NCBI GenBank assembly: GCA_013166775.1
Contig: JABLTJ010000007.1
Coordinates: 1-64,000 of the forward strand
Direction: 5' to 3'
Source of the DNA: Promethearchaeati archaeon
GTDB lineage: Archaea > Asgardarchaeota > Heimdallarchaeia > Heimdallarchaeales > Heimdallarchaeaceae
Length of the DNA: 64,000 nt
The notes under the pieces were generated by a model. That model was given only the letters and a program-made list of their open reading frames with translations. It had not been told where the DNA came from and made no database searches. How positions within the stretch are numbered: position 1 is the first letter of the stretch; each line of letters opens with the position of its first letter. Made by a program: the position numbers and the translations under genes. This document shows positions 53,001 to 61,845 of this stretch, piece after piece.

Positions 53001-55443
53001 GAGAGATTACGGAAACACAGATATTAACGGATTCTATAATTTTACATATCTTGGAGTAAGTTCATATGATATTTATGCATGGTATCCAGGTTTCTTCGAC
53101 CAGATGGAATCTGTCACTATAAATTGGGATGGTGAAGGAGTAGTAGTTAACTTCTTCCTTGAACCTGTTACCTATGGAGATAGTTTCATTGAAGTCTATG
53201 TATATGATAGTATAACCTTTGATCCAATTCCAGACGCTTATGTCTACACTTATGATGAGTATTGGAATTACATAGGCTGGGGATACACTGATTTTGACGG
53301 ATTCTACAACATCACGAATCTAGGTGTTGGTGGATACTATGTGGAAGTCTATGCATATGATTACTACTGGCAAACTCAATATGCTGTAATTGATTTTGAT
53401 GGAGAAGCTGAATATCTGTACTTCTATTTAGATCCAGAATCAGCTCCAGGAGAAGGATTCATAGAAGTCTATGTTTACGATGATATAACCTATGACCCAA
53501 TCGAATATGCATTTGTTGATGTGTATGATGATTATTGGAATTATATCGACTCAGGAATGACTGATTTTAATGGATTTTACAATGTTACAGGTTTAGGTGT
53601 AAATGGATACCATGTAGAAGTCTATGCAGAAGGATACGATTGGCAATCTCAATATACTACAATTGATTATGATGGAGAAGCAGAATACATGTACTTCTAT
53701 TTATATCAAGAATCAGTTTATCATGAAATTTTCTTATATAACCCAGACGAAGGAGAAACAATAGAAGGTGGAAGCGTTGAAGTCTATTATTATTCAGAGG
53801 ATATTTACGAACTCTATGTTCTAGAAATCTATGTAAACGGAGAATTCATCAGTTACATATATAATGATCCTTACATTCCTCTTTTGATTGTACCTATTTT
53901 CCAAGAAGGAGTGAATACTATAGAACTAGTTGGATATTTCTATGATGGAGGAATTGCTTCTGTTTCAGTATCAATCAATTCCATTAATGTAGTACCTATA
54001 ATAAATGTAGATGTTGGAGATTACTTGTTTATGCAAGTAGATCAATTTAATGCTCCAAAATACCATTACTTCTTCTTCACATTTGATGAATGGGTTTCTA
54101 CATACGAAATAAATGCATCTGTGATTGTCGAAAGATATGAAAATGATGTACTCTATGAATATTCAGAATTTTGGCTTGTAATAAATATTCTAAACGGATA
54201 TATACCTGAAGCAAACATGTGGTGGTTAAATCAGAAATTTATCTTCTTTACCGCAATTGACAGCCCTTCAAATACTGGAGAGTATGCTGACTATGGGGAT
54301 TGGTTCTCTTTCTGGTATTGGAATGATTTGTTTATTATACATGAAACAACATATTGGGGCGACAATGAAGTTTGGATGGCAAATAACACTTATGGTGATT
54401 TTGCATACATAGATAAGAATTCAGCACTTCTGCTCTATTATGAATCACCTGATTACTATTCGATGTATATCTTAGATACTAATATTCTCCAACCACCTGA
54501 TACAGAACCCCCAATCGTAGTTGATACTCCAGACTTATTCATGGAATATGGATCAGTTGATAACTACATTGAATGGGTAGCAACAGATGCATTACCTGAT
54601 TACTACATAATTGTTAAAGATGGAGAATTCATTGATGAGGGTACTTGGTTATCCAATGTTCAAGTGATAATCTGTATTGACGGTTTAGAAATAGGAACTT
54701 ATGAATATATCATAATTTTCGTAGACTTAGCTGGTAACTATGCTTGGGATACAGTAATGGTAACTGTAGTTGATTCAACAGCACCAGAAATTTTAGGACC
54801 ATATGACATAACATACGAAGGAGGAACAACAGGCCATCAACTAGTTTGGATGGCATCCGATTTCCATCCTTATGGTTTCACAATCTTTTTGGATGGAGTG
54901 GAACTGATTAATGGATCTTGGATTAATGATTTTCCCATATTCCTAAACATTGATGAATTAGATCCTGGTGTTTATGAATATTCAATATCATTTGTAGACT
55001 TATACGGAAATGAAATGACAGATTCTGTAATCGTAACTGTAGTAGATACAATTGCTCCTATTATTCCTTATCCACCAGAAGATATAATCCTAAAGCCAGG
55101 AAAAGGAGATGCAAAAGATGGCTTTGAGATAACTTGGATTGCGTTAGACAGTTTTGCATCTCATTACGAATTGTACTTAAACAATGAATTAATCTCTACT
55201 GGTGGATGGCAGTCTGGTATTCCAATTTACATATATATGGTAATCTTCATCCCAGGTGAATACGAGTTTGTACTAAACCTTTATGACTACTCAGGAAACA
55301 TGATAGCTGATAGTGTTTTAGTAACAATCAGTAGAGTTGGAAGAGTTGATGGATTCGCTTCATACTTATCATTCTTCTCACTTATCGGATTAGCAGTAAT
55401 ATTCAACCTAGTAAAGAAACGAAGAAAGAAAATTACAAAATAA
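50029..55443 (+). CDS. Giant cell-surface subtilisin-like protease
   Basis: 1804 residues from GTG (an alternative ATG at 50041 fits a GTGA ribosome site). Order: signal peptide; I9-like propeptide (about 130-205); S8 catalytic domain (about 215-490) with Asp in VAIIDSGIDYTHPDL, His in DDHGHGTHCAGV, Asn in SNSWGG and Ser in DGTSMATPHVSGLAALL. CARDB-like beta domains follow. Then come four tandem carboxypeptidase-regulatory/Cna-B-like repeats (about 873-1230; each begins SxIEVYVYD and contains TD-x-x-GFYN), three Ig-like repeats (about 1490-1780) and a C-terminal helix with a KKRRKK tail. It is an anchored extracellular protease, probably for protein scavenging. It is Tyr- and Asp-rich throughout. 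Confidence 0.9.
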   Translation: MKVKMKNKLTKKIYFICLVSLLLISSTGTVFCTTTTSSYDFTNITKPNSQTENFLEDFQLTDKPSSAINDYNSPWTNDSTGFEHSDIENNPNTRPNPFNNPFFEDEDEIIAFGSLSDEYLFSGFNPEALVKKISGNKIEFIIALQQDTDPSILYEYLSSFNIDISEYLPGINVLLANVPVNLAFNPTSNLINDITNKPFVKYVEPNYYCTSAYIPNDPSWDLQWGSQLIGMESAWDFQLGSTDVKVAIIDSGIDYTHPDLVANYLPIGYDWINDDSDPMDDHGHGTHCAGVVAASIGNALGIAGIANVSFFAEKFLGSDNYGSYVDAANAIIHATDMGADILSNSWGGYGYSDVLADAVEYALSNDVIFTAAAMNDATSIAPYPASLPGVIAVSATNPSDTLASFSNYGDWIDIAAPGVGIYSTYPGNSYVSWDGTSMATPHVSGLAALLLSQYPSYTSDQIEQLIMNTAVDLGDPGFDISFGWGRIDASTAIFGFQDHDLRAILHASSIVPVDLPTLIIGQCQNLGLETEYDVPINLFLDGILVNSTIIPVINSREIFEITHEFYPSEEKVYSASIEIDVVPGEINIANNIMEKGINAVHKQITPEIGDKMGYNGFGYEYSDISPFYLNFEIVGILSDTEYEILMTYFDYESKSEYSDYYILNPYTREFVGNWDAFPYWINATKLSIGSYVDIFTYGGQEGQVIDETIVDYYGTPINAWVVQWIYDDFYDTLIYSKGDGILLDVTIPDYGSYFNIVYTNIEFATWNVHNLKGVIAPVTAILNTPTTVEVLLHNTGNFDEYLNATLNINGLTYEVENYYLIPDGYVYLYFDWTPMVEGDYTITLEVDPTYDEYYLDDNFDEMIVEIVDISDLGFISVYVYDDNTMLPLDSAEVYVFDSDWEMVDYGFTDIDGFYNVTGLYVDEYYIEIYREGYSYAAQYVQIDYIGEGEYVYFYLIGYSVGYSYIEVYVYNSLTYEPMVDVYLDLYEFGDWRDYGNTDINGFYNFTYLGVSSYDIYAWYPGFFDQMESVTINWDGEGVVVNFFLEPVTYGDSFIEVYVYDSITFDPIPDAYVYTYDEYWNYIGWGYTDFDGFYNITNLGVGGYYVEVYAYDYYWQTQYAVIDFDGEAEYLYFYLDPESAPGEGFIEVYVYDDITYDPIEYAFVDVYDDYWNYIDSGMTDFNGFYNVTGLGVNGYHVEVYAEGYDWQSQYTTIDYDGEAEYMYFYLYQESVYHEIFLYNPDEGETIEGGSVEVYYYSEDIYELYVLEIYVNGEFISYIYNDPYIPLLIVPIFQEGVNTIELVGYFYDGGIASVSVSINSINVVPIINVDVGDYLFMQVDQFNAPKYHYFFFTFDEWVSTYEINASVIVERYENDVLYEYSEFWLVINILNGYIPEANMWWLNQKFIFFTAIDSPSNTGEYADYGDWFSFWYWNDLFIIHETTYWGDNEVWMANNTYGDFAYIDKNSALLLYYESPDYYSMYILDTNILQPPDTEPPIVVDTPDLFMEYGSVDNYIEWVATDALPDYYIIVKDGEFIDEGTWLSNVQVIICIDGLEIGTYEYIIIFVDLAGNYAWDTVMVTVVDSTAPEILGPYDITYEGGTTGHQLVWMASDFHPYGFTIFLDGVELINGSWINDFPIFLNIDELDPGVYEYSISFVDLYGNEMTDSVIVTVVDTIAPIIPYPPEDIILKPGKGDAKDGFEITWIALDSFASHYELYLNNELISTGGWQSGIPIYIYMVIFIPGEYEFVLNLYDYSGNMIADSVLVTISRVGRVDGFASYLSFFSLIGLAVIFNLVKKRRKKITK
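52648..53716 (+). repeat. Four tandem domain repeats within the subtilase gene
   Basis: Four copies of a unit of about 260-270 bases encode beta-sandwich domains starting near 52648, 52909, 53179 and 53455. The units share the beginning IEVYVYD, the middle TD-GFYN-TGLGV and the end YFYL. Copies three and four are the most alike, suggesting recent duplication. Such units extend the protease from the surface and can change in number by recombination. Confidence 0.75.
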
Positions 55444-55448
55444 TTCTC

Positions 55449-55464
55449 TTTTTTTCTTTTTTTT
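55449..55464 (+). terminator. T-rich terminator after the subtilase gene
   Basis: Two uninterrupted T runs of seven and eight, separated by a single C, begin six bases after the stop codon. This is a typical archaeal oligo-T terminator. Confidence 0.5.
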
Positions 55465-55518
55465 ATTTATTTTAGCATACAAATAAATAAGATAAATTAT
55501 AACTCTACTTGATAGATT

Positions 55519-56463
55519 ATGGTTAAAATTGTCAATCTTGAAGAAATAAAGAATATTTTGCAAATGATCAATCCCATCGAGATAATAGAAGAAGGATTTA
55601 TAGCTTATTCTAAAGGAAAAGTTACTGTCCCACCTGTTGGTGAAATGGTTTTTGATGACCCTCCTGGTGAGTGTCATATCAAATACGGTTTCATTAAAGA
55701 TGACGATTATTTTGTTATCAAAGTAGCCACAGGTTTCTATGAAAACCATAAAATCAATCTTCCTGCTTTTGATGGTTTGATGCTTCTATTTAGTCAGAAG
55801 ACTGGTCAACTACTTAGTGTTCTCTTAGACAATGGTCATCTAACTAATATTCGAACAGCTTCCGCTGGTGCTATTGCAGCTAAATACATGGCACCAAAGA
55901 ATGTAAGAAGAATCGGTGTGTTTGGAGCTGGTACTCATGGGAGATTGCAGCCTATTTACTTGCAGAAAGTTCTCAACTGTAAAGATATAATCACATGGGG
56001 TATCAATCAAGAAGAACTAGAAGTTTATAAGAAGGATATGAAAGAGTTAGGTTTCAATGTACAAACGACTCAAGAACCTGAAGATATCACATCAACTTGT
56101 AATCTAATTGTAACTTGCACTCCTTCAAAAGAACCTTTGATTTTTGTTGATCAAATAAAAGAAGGAACTCATATCACTGCTTTGGGTTCAGATACTCCCG
56201 AAAAACAAGAAATTGATTCAGCTATTTTGAAAAAAGCTGATAGATTAATTGTAGATAGTGTTGAACAATGTTTACTAAGAGGAGAGAGTTTCAAAGCTTT
56301 GCAGAATAAGATGATCAAGAAGGAAAAAATGATTGAATTAGGGGATATGATAATCAATAAAGATCTACAAAGACAAACTGATGATGAGATAACTGTTGTT
56401 GACTTAACAGGAGTAGCTGTTCAAGATATCCAAATTTCGAAAGCGATATGGGAAGCTCCTTAA
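55519..56463 (+). CDS. Ornithine cyclodeaminase/mu-crystallin family protein
   Basis: 314 residues. The N-terminal substrate-binding domain has the family Lys in CHIKYGFIKDDDYFVIKVATGF. The NAD-binding domain has GVFGAGTHGRLQPIYL (GxGxxG variant) around residue 136. LTNIRTASAGAIAAKYMAP immediately before it is strongly conserved in the family. Members include ornithine cyclodeaminase, archaeal alanine dehydrogenase and ketimine reductase. The actual reaction cannot be told apart by motif. Single gene with TATA-like sequence upstream. Confidence 0.85.
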   Translation: MVKIVNLEEIKNILQMINPIEIIEEGFIAYSKGKVTVPPVGEMVFDDPPGECHIKYGFIKDDDYFVIKVATGFYENHKINLPAFDGLMLLFSQKTGQLLSVLLDNGHLTNIRTASAGAIAAKYMAPKNVRRIGVFGAGTHGRLQPIYLQKVLNCKDIITWGINQEELEVYKKDMKELGFNVQTTQEPEDITSTCNLIVTCTPSKEPLIFVDQIKEGTHITALGSDTPEKQEIDSAILKKADRLIVDSVEQCLLRGESFKALQNKMIKKEKMIELGDMIINKDLQRQTDDEITVVDLTGVAVQDIQISKAIWEAP

Positions 56464-56606
56464 TCAAAAAAACAGATAGTAACTTATTCAATAGATATAT
56501 AGAACTGTCTCATTATAGTATCATTTTCATTTGCTAGTAAATATTATATATTTCAAGTAAATAACTAGTTACTACATAAGTAAGTGAGTTTATAACACCA
56601 CACAAA

Positions 56607-56768
56607 ATAAAAAAACTAAATTCAATTATAAGAGTAACTATTTTTTCTATACTCCTTATTCTATTTTGTAGCAATTCTATGCTAAGTTTTGCACAAGATG
56701 AAAATTACACACCTGAAGATTTATTCAACGAAGTATTTGAGGATAAAATACTTGAAAAATGGAAATAG
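56607..56768 (+). pseudogene. Frameshifted signal-peptide segment of the beta-lactamase-fold gene
   Basis: The frame just before and overlapping the beta-lactamase start encodes a signal peptide (RVTIFSILLILFCSNSMLSF) and a charged helix ending DKILEK-W-K-TAG (stop 56766-56768). Slipping back one base in the A run at 56755-56759 joins it as LEK-MEIAKVP, the normal helix before the first catalytic motif of this family. The codon where the start would lie is ATA (56607-56609) rather than ATG, and no ATG, GTG or TTG precedes it in frame. So the 5' end has two lesions, or an ATA start and a frameshift. Confidence 0.55.
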
Positions 56769-57865
56769 CAAAAGTTCCTTCAAGTACTATAGGGATAATT
56801 CATGAAGATGAAATAGTCTATATGAATTCTCTAGGAGAACAAACCCATATTAATACTTCATATCACATGGGCTCGCTTCCCAAAAGTATCTGTGCAACAG
56901 CTATTCTCCAGCTTTATGAGGATAATTTGCTTGATATCTATAATCCTATCAACGATTATTTACCTTTCAAGATAGAAAATTGGAAATCACCAGATGTTAA
57001 CATTACAATTTATCATTTATTAATCCACAAATCTGGAATACAAATCACAGATGAATATAATTCGAATCTCTTCTTGTTTAAGAACATCTCATTTCCTGAC
57101 TACTTATACGAATTTTTGCATATTAATGGATCTAAGTATTCTCAAGAGATATTTCATGCAGGAGTAGGAACCCTCTATGAATATTGCAACGTTAACTATA
57201 ATTTGCTAGCCTATTTGGTTCAGATAATTTCTGGTAAACCTTATGAAGATTATCTGCGAGATAACATTTTCAAACTCTTCGGAGTTGACAATTCACGCTT
57301 TAATCATACTGATTATCCAGACGAGATGCTAGCTAAAGTATATTATTTAGATTCTTCTGAAAATTTAGTTGAAGCAGAAAAGTATACAGATCTCAATTAT
57401 GGTGCTGGTTCTCTAATATCAGCTGTAATCGATATAACACATTTTATGGGCGCTCATATGAATGAAGGTATATTTAACGGAGTTAGATTACTTAACGAAA
57501 CTACTGTAGAACTTATGCATTCTAGTCATGCAGATGATTATGGTTTGGGATGGTTCTTAGAGAGACCTGATTTAATTGCTGAACCTAGAATAGAAGGATT
57601 TGGAGGACTTGGTTATGGAGCTAGATCATATATGCAGTTCAATGCAAATCAGAGAGTTGGTGTTGTTCTTTTAACAAATATGTTTGATCAGAGGTATAAT
57701 GATGAAAACAATGAAATCTTCAGATATATTTTCAAAAAGGCTCTCAAACTAAACGAGATAAATACTGAAGAAACAAATTCACTATCAGCAACTCTTGCTA
57801 TCTTAACAATGTTAACATTAGTATATTTTCTAAGAAGAAGAAGAAGAAGAAGAAAGAAACTTTAA
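56759..57865 (+). CDS. Beta-lactamase-fold serine hydrolase (class C/esterase-like), anchored; 5' end disrupted
   Basis: 368 residues in the main frame. The nucleophile motif SxxK is SLPK in HMGSLPKSICATAIL (about 42-45 region). The second motif YxN is YEYCNVNYNLLAYL, and the third region is GFGGLGYGARSYM. A C-terminal helix (ATLAILTMLTLVYFL) and an eight-residue Arg/Lys tail anchor it. The signal peptide needed to place it outside lies in another frame just upstream, so the gene as sequenced would give a cytosolic start at ATG 56759. Active versions are peptidases or esterases of cell-wall-like or D-amino-acid substrates. Confidence 0.7.
   Translation: MEIAKVPSSTIGIIHEDEIVYMNSLGEQTHINTSYHMGSLPKSICATAILQLYEDNLLDIYNPINDYLPFKIENWKSPDVNITIYHLLIHKSGIQITDEYNSNLFLFKNISFPDYLYEFLHINGSKYSQEIFHAGVGTLYEYCNVNYNLLAYLVQIISGKPYEDYLRDNIFKLFGVDNSRFNHTDYPDEMLAKVYYLDSSENLVEAEKYTDLNYGAGSLISAVIDITHFMGAHMNEGIFNGVRLLNETTVELMHSSHADDYGLGWFLERPDLIAEPRIEGFGGLGYGARSYMQFNANQRVGVVLLTNMFDQRYNDENNEIFRYIFKKALKLNEINTEETNSLSATLAILTMLTLVYFLRRRRRRRKKL
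57833..57858 (+). repeat. (AGA)n microsatellite encoding the Arg-rich tail
   Basis: About eight AGA/AAG trinucleotides at the end of the beta-lactamase-fold gene encode the consecutive Arg residues of the membrane stop-transfer tail. The tract could vary in length without loss of frame. Confidence 0.55.
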
Positions 57866-57932
57866 TTCTTTCCTTTTTTTTGCCTTCGTAGTCACTTTTT
57901 TAATTATCGAAGGTATACTCAGCTTGTTTCAT

Positions 57933-58205
57933 ATGCTTTCAGATGATATGACCTGTCCAAAATGCTTTACAAGTGAAATTACAATTCTTGAGAAAAAAGA
58001 AACTTTTCATCTTGATCAAGGAGTTTTGTACAAAATTGTCCACGTTACACTTGTATGTAAAAAAGGATGCTGGCATAATTGGCTTGAGTATTATAGAATC
58101 AAATTAAAAGATTTCAAAGAAGAAGAGAGGATAACAAGATTGCCTATTTTTGAAGAAGAAATAATTAGTCCAAGAGAAGTTTCATTCCAAGAAAGAGAAG
58201 AATAA
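57933..58205 (+). CDS. Small zinc-binding protein
   Basis: About 90 residues from ATG 57933. It has MTCPKCFTSEI near the N-terminus and VCKKGCWHNW in the middle, together a plausible C-x2-C...C-x3-C-x-H metal site. The C-terminal part is acidic. It lies between a T-rich terminator and the convergent aminotransferase gene. Small zinc proteins of this type are common in archaea, often with transcription or RNA roles; nothing specific is visible. Confidence 0.6.
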   Translation: MLSDDMTCPKCFTSEITILEKKETFHLDQGVLYKIVHVTLVCKKGCWHNWLEYYRIKLKDFKEEERITRLPIFEEEIISPREVSFQEREE

Positions 58206-58210
58206 AGGAT

Positions 58211-59404
58211 TTAACTTACTTCGGTTTTTATTGCTTTGTAAATCCAGTTCATTATTTCTTCTAGTATTGTTCTTGGACACGCAACATTCAGTCTTTCAAA
58301 ACCTTCTCCACCTAAACCGAACATAGCTCCATTATCTAGAGCTACCTTAGCTTTCTTCAACAAGAATTCTTTTCTATCTTCATCATTCATTCCTAAAGAG
58401 CTGAAATCTAACCAAGCAAGATATGTTCCTTCTGGTGTAACCATATCAACATCAGGCAAATTCTCTTCTAGAAAATTCTTCACATATCTGAAATTATCTA
58501 GAATATAATTCATTACTTGATCCAACCATTCATCTCCTTCACTATAAGCTGCCATCAAAGCAACTATTCCAAAAGCATTAGGAATCATCATACTATTTTT
58601 ACCGACAATACTATACTGAAATTCTTCTCTCATCTTCTCATTAGAAATTACTACATTTGATATCTGTAGACCAGCCATATTGAAGGTTTTACTTGGAGCT
58701 GAGCAAATAACAGAATTATCCATATATTCTTCTCCAAGAGTTGAGAATACTGTGTGTCTATATCCAGAGAGAATTAGATCATGGTGAATTTCATCAGAAA
58801 CAACTAGTACTTCATTTTCTAAACAAATGTCTCCAAGTTTTTTGAGTTCTGCTTCAGCCCAAACTCTACCCACAGGATTATGAGGACTACAAAGAACGAA
58901 CATCTTCGTTCTAGGATCTTTAGCTTGCTCCTCAAATTTCTCAAAATCAAAAGTGTACTTTTTGTTTTCATACTTTAATTGATTATTCAACATTTGTCTT
59001 CCATTATTCTGAACAGCAGAGAAGAAAGGATAGTATACTGGAGATTGAATAATGATTTTGTCACCAGGATTAGTAAAGGTTCTAATCATTACATTAACTG
59101 CTGGCATAACTCCAGGACTAAAGATAATCCAATCTTTGTCAATATCCCAATTGTGTCTTCTTTTCATCCAACCAATTATTGAATCATAAAACTCTGGTGT
59201 ACCGTGCCAACTATAACCATAAATCTGTTCTGCAGCTTTTTTCTTAACAGCTTCTATAACAGGTTCAGGACATTGGAAATCCATATCAGCAACCCATGCA
59301 GGTAGAACATCTTCTGTACCAAAGAACTCTTTCAGCACATGCTTATCCCATTTAACTGAATGAGTATTAGTTCTATCAATTACTCTATCAAAATCATATT
59401 TCAT
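58211..59404 (-). CDS. PatB/MalY-type PLP aminotransferase or C-S lyase
   Basis: 397 residues. Motifs: WVADMDFQCPEPVIEA, the MalY/PatB-specific N-terminal region; YGYSWHGTPEFYDSIIGWM; CSPHNPVGRVW; SDEIHHDLILSGYRH; and the PLP Lys in APSKTFNMAGLQ. The family includes cystathionine beta-lyases that release thiols from S-conjugates. Single gene with an AT-rich 227-base promoter region. A relic of a second copy's N-terminus lies 2.5 kb away at 61846. Confidence 0.88.
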   Translation of the reverse strand: MKYDFDRVIDRTNTHSVKWDKHVLKEFFGTEDVLPAWVADMDFQCPEPVIEAVKKKAAEQIYGYSWHGTPEFYDSIIGWMKRRHNWDIDKDWIIFSPGVMPAVNVMIRTFTNPGDKIIIQSPVYYPFFSAVQNNGRQMLNNQLKYENKKYTFDFEKFEEQAKDPRTKMFVLCSPHNPVGRVWAEAELKKLGDICLENEVLVVSDEIHHDLILSGYRHTVFSTLGEEYMDNSVICSAPSKTFNMAGLQISNVVISNEKMREEFQYSIVGKNSMMIPNAFGIVALMAAYSEGDEWLDQVMNYILDNFRYVKNFLEENLPDVDMVTPEGTYLAWLDFSSLGMNDEDRKEFLLKKAKVALDNGAMFGLGGEGFERLNVACPRTILEEIMNWIYKAIKTEVS

Positions 59405-59631
59405 TTATTTTCAATTTAGAATATCTGAACTATTTTTAAAGATATAGAATTAATGAAACATAATAAAATAATGTTCGAAAGAAAAAGAGAAAAACTTAGA
59501 TGTATTCTTTCATTTTTCTCTTTTCTCATTTTTTGCTATCTTAAAGTAAACTGAAAAATATGCAAATCACATTTTTATTCTCTATGAAATAAACTTAATA
59601 AGAGATTACATTATTGTTTTTGAGATAGAAA

Positions 59632-60618
59632 ATGAAGAAAAGAGTGGGGCTACCACGAGCTTTGCTTTATTATAAATTTGAAGCGATGTGGAAAACGTTT
59701 TTTGAGGAACTTGGGGCTGAGGTTATTATTTCTCCAAAAACAAATAAAATAATCAAAGATTTAGCAGTTAGATATGCTCCTGATGAAGATTGTTATTCCA
59801 CAAAATTATATTTTGGACATGCTATTTATCTTAAAGATAAAGTAGATTACTTCTTCATACCAAGATTTGGTAGTGATCATGAAGTTAATGTTGGATGTCC
59901 TAAATTCATTGCTCTTGCCGAGGTTTTGGATTCTCTCTTTCCTGATTTTCCTGAGATTATAATGCCTTATTTTTCACAAGCTAAAGCAAACCATGGTAAG
60001 AGAAGAATTCTTAGAATTATATTCGATATTGGTTTCAAATTCACTTACAATCCTCTAAAAATTCTTAAAGCTGGAATTAGAGCTTTTAAAGCTCAAAGAG
60101 AGTCTGAAGCAAAATTACATATTTCTGAACAACAGTTAGAAACATGGATAGAATCTCAGATTTTTCTCAATGAAAAACCAAATTTAGAAATGAGAAACAA
60201 ACCATTGAAAATTGCTTTAGTTGGTCATTCTTATGTGTTAAATGATAACCTGGCTAATCAAGATATCAGAAGAAGATTATCACAAAAGGGTGTAGATATT
60301 ATAACATCTCTTCAGATGCCTAGATGTACAATTGAAGATCAGATGGAAAAACTTAATTTTAATTTATACTTCCAATATGAAAGAGAGATTCTTGGAACAG
60401 TTATGTATTTTCTAGAAAACAATACAATAGATGGAATATTGCAATTAGCTATTTTTAGTTGCGGACCAGATTCAATTATTTTAGAACTAGCTTCGAGATA
60501 CTCAAGAAGACAGCCTGAGACTCCATTATTACAACTAGTCATAGATGAACTCACATCCGAAGGAGGATTTATAACACGAATAGAAGCATTTCTTGATATG
60601 ATTGACAGGAGGAATTAA
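59632..60618 (+). CDS. COG3580-type protein (2-hydroxyacyl-CoA dehydratase activase-associated family)
   Basis: 328 residues beginning KKRVGLPRALLYYKFEAMWKTFFEELG, the start typical of the COG3580/DUF2229 family. Conserved Cys lie in APDEDCYSTKLYFGHAIYL, EVNVGCPKF, LQMPRCTIED and IFSCGPDSI, and could bind an iron-sulfur cluster. In many bacteria this domain is part of a large protein fused to a BadF/HgdC-type ATPase activase. Here it is free-standing, with no activase gene in the window. It overlaps the next gene, its sister family, by 17 bases. Function unknown. Confidence 0.75.
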   Translation: MKKRVGLPRALLYYKFEAMWKTFFEELGAEVIISPKTNKIIKDLAVRYAPDEDCYSTKLYFGHAIYLKDKVDYFFIPRFGSDHEVNVGCPKFIALAEVLDSLFPDFPEIIMPYFSQAKANHGKRRILRIIFDIGFKFTYNPLKILKAGIRAFKAQRESEAKLHISEQQLETWIESQIFLNEKPNLEMRNKPLKIALVGHSYVLNDNLANQDIRRRLSQKGVDIITSLQMPRCTIEDQMEKLNFNLYFQYEREILGTVMYFLENNTIDGILQLAIFSCGPDSIILELASRYSRRQPETPLLQLVIDELTSEGGFITRIEAFLDMIDRRN

Positions 60619-61717
60619 ATTACCTATTACTTATCCACACTTTGGATCTTTAACATATGTTTTCGAAATAATCCTTAGAGAACTTGGAAGAACAGATATT
60701 ATGCTTCCAAAAAAACCTAGCAAGAAAACTTCTGAACTTGGATCACGATATTCACCCGAATTCGTTTGCACACCCTTCAAGTTAACTCTTGGAACTTTTA
60801 TAGAGATGCTAAATCTGGGTGCCGATGAGCTCGGAATAGGTGGAGGGAATATGTATTGTCGCTTTGGTCTTTATTGGCCTGTTCAAGAACTCATTTTAGA
60901 AGATTTAGGTTTTGAGTTCAAATTTATTCCTATTCCTATTTATGATAAACCACTTGGTCTTGTTAGATCATTACAAGCTGAAAGCAACAATTGTACTGTT
61001 TGGGAAACAATTAAAGCTTTTAGAACCACATGGATTAAAACCAGATATATTGAGTTGGTCGACGAGCTACATTTCAAATATAGAACTTTAGAACTTGAAA
61101 AGAATCAAGCGGACAGACTCGCAGAAGAAACTCACAGAAAGATTGTAGAAATAAAAGGTTTGAGAAATTTAAGGGAATATGGTAAAAAACTTCCAGAACT
61201 GTTCGATAAAACAATTGAGATTGATAAGAAAAAAGAGAAAGAAGCCCTTAAGATTGGTGTGTGTGGAGAGATTTATGTAGCTCTAGAACCTGCTTTAAAT
61301 CTTGATATTCACAGGAAATTGAATGATTTGGGAGTAATTACTAAAAACTGTGTTTCTTTTGGAATGCTTATCGATTTTGGACGAAAAATCAATCCATTTA
61401 AAACCTTACCCTATCAAAAAGCTAGAAAAGTAGCTAAACCATATATAGGACAAAGATGCGGAGGAGAAGCTCAAGAAAATATAGGTGATATAATTCTTTA
61501 TAAGAAGAAGAGGTGGGATGGATTGGTTCACCTATACCCCTTTACTTGTATGCCTGAAATAATTACTCGAAGTATAGCTCCTCAAGTTAGTAGGGAGTAT
61601 GAATTGCCTTTCTTATCGCTAGTTATCGATGAACATACAGCAGAGGCAGGATATCAAACAAGATTGGAAGCTTTTGTTGATTTATTAAATAGAAAAAGGG
61701 AGAAAATGGTAGTCTAA
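60602..61717 (+). CDS. COG3581-type protein (partner of the COG3580 protein)
   Basis: 371 residues from TTG 60602, overlapping the preceding gene by 17 bases. The N-terminus KLPITYPHFGSLTYVFEIIL is typical of COG3581. Cys-containing motifs are PEFVCTPFKLTLGTFIEML, GGGNMYCRFG, GQRCGGEAQENIGD and LYPFTCMPEII, again suggesting cluster binding. The late segment LPFLSLVIDEHTAEAGYQTRLEAF matches the partner's LLQLVIDELTSEGGFITRIEAF, so the two are distant paralogues and probably form a heterodimer. A GGAGG lies just inside the annotated start, so initiation may be slightly downstream. Confidence 0.75.
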   Translation: MTGGIKLPITYPHFGSLTYVFEIILRELGRTDIMLPKKPSKKTSELGSRYSPEFVCTPFKLTLGTFIEMLNLGADELGIGGGNMYCRFGLYWPVQELILEDLGFEFKFIPIPIYDKPLGLVRSLQAESNNCTVWETIKAFRTTWIKTRYIELVDELHFKYRTLELEKNQADRLAEETHRKIVEIKGLRNLREYGKKLPELFDKTIEIDKKKEKEALKIGVCGEIYVALEPALNLDIHRKLNDLGVITKNCVSFGMLIDFGRKINPFKTLPYQKARKVAKPYIGQRCGGEAQENIGDIILYKKKRWDGLVHLYPFTCMPEIITRSIAPQVSREYELPFLSLVIDEHTAEAGYQTRLEAFVDLLNRKREKMVV

Positions 61718-61845
61718 TAAAACTTTGAATTGAGTTATTTGAAAGGTGAGAAAAATACTTTCTTGGAGTATTTTTGGTTCTATTAGGATAAAAACTGCAC
61801 TAATAATTCAACAGTATAAAGAGGAAGAACACTTGATTAAATATA

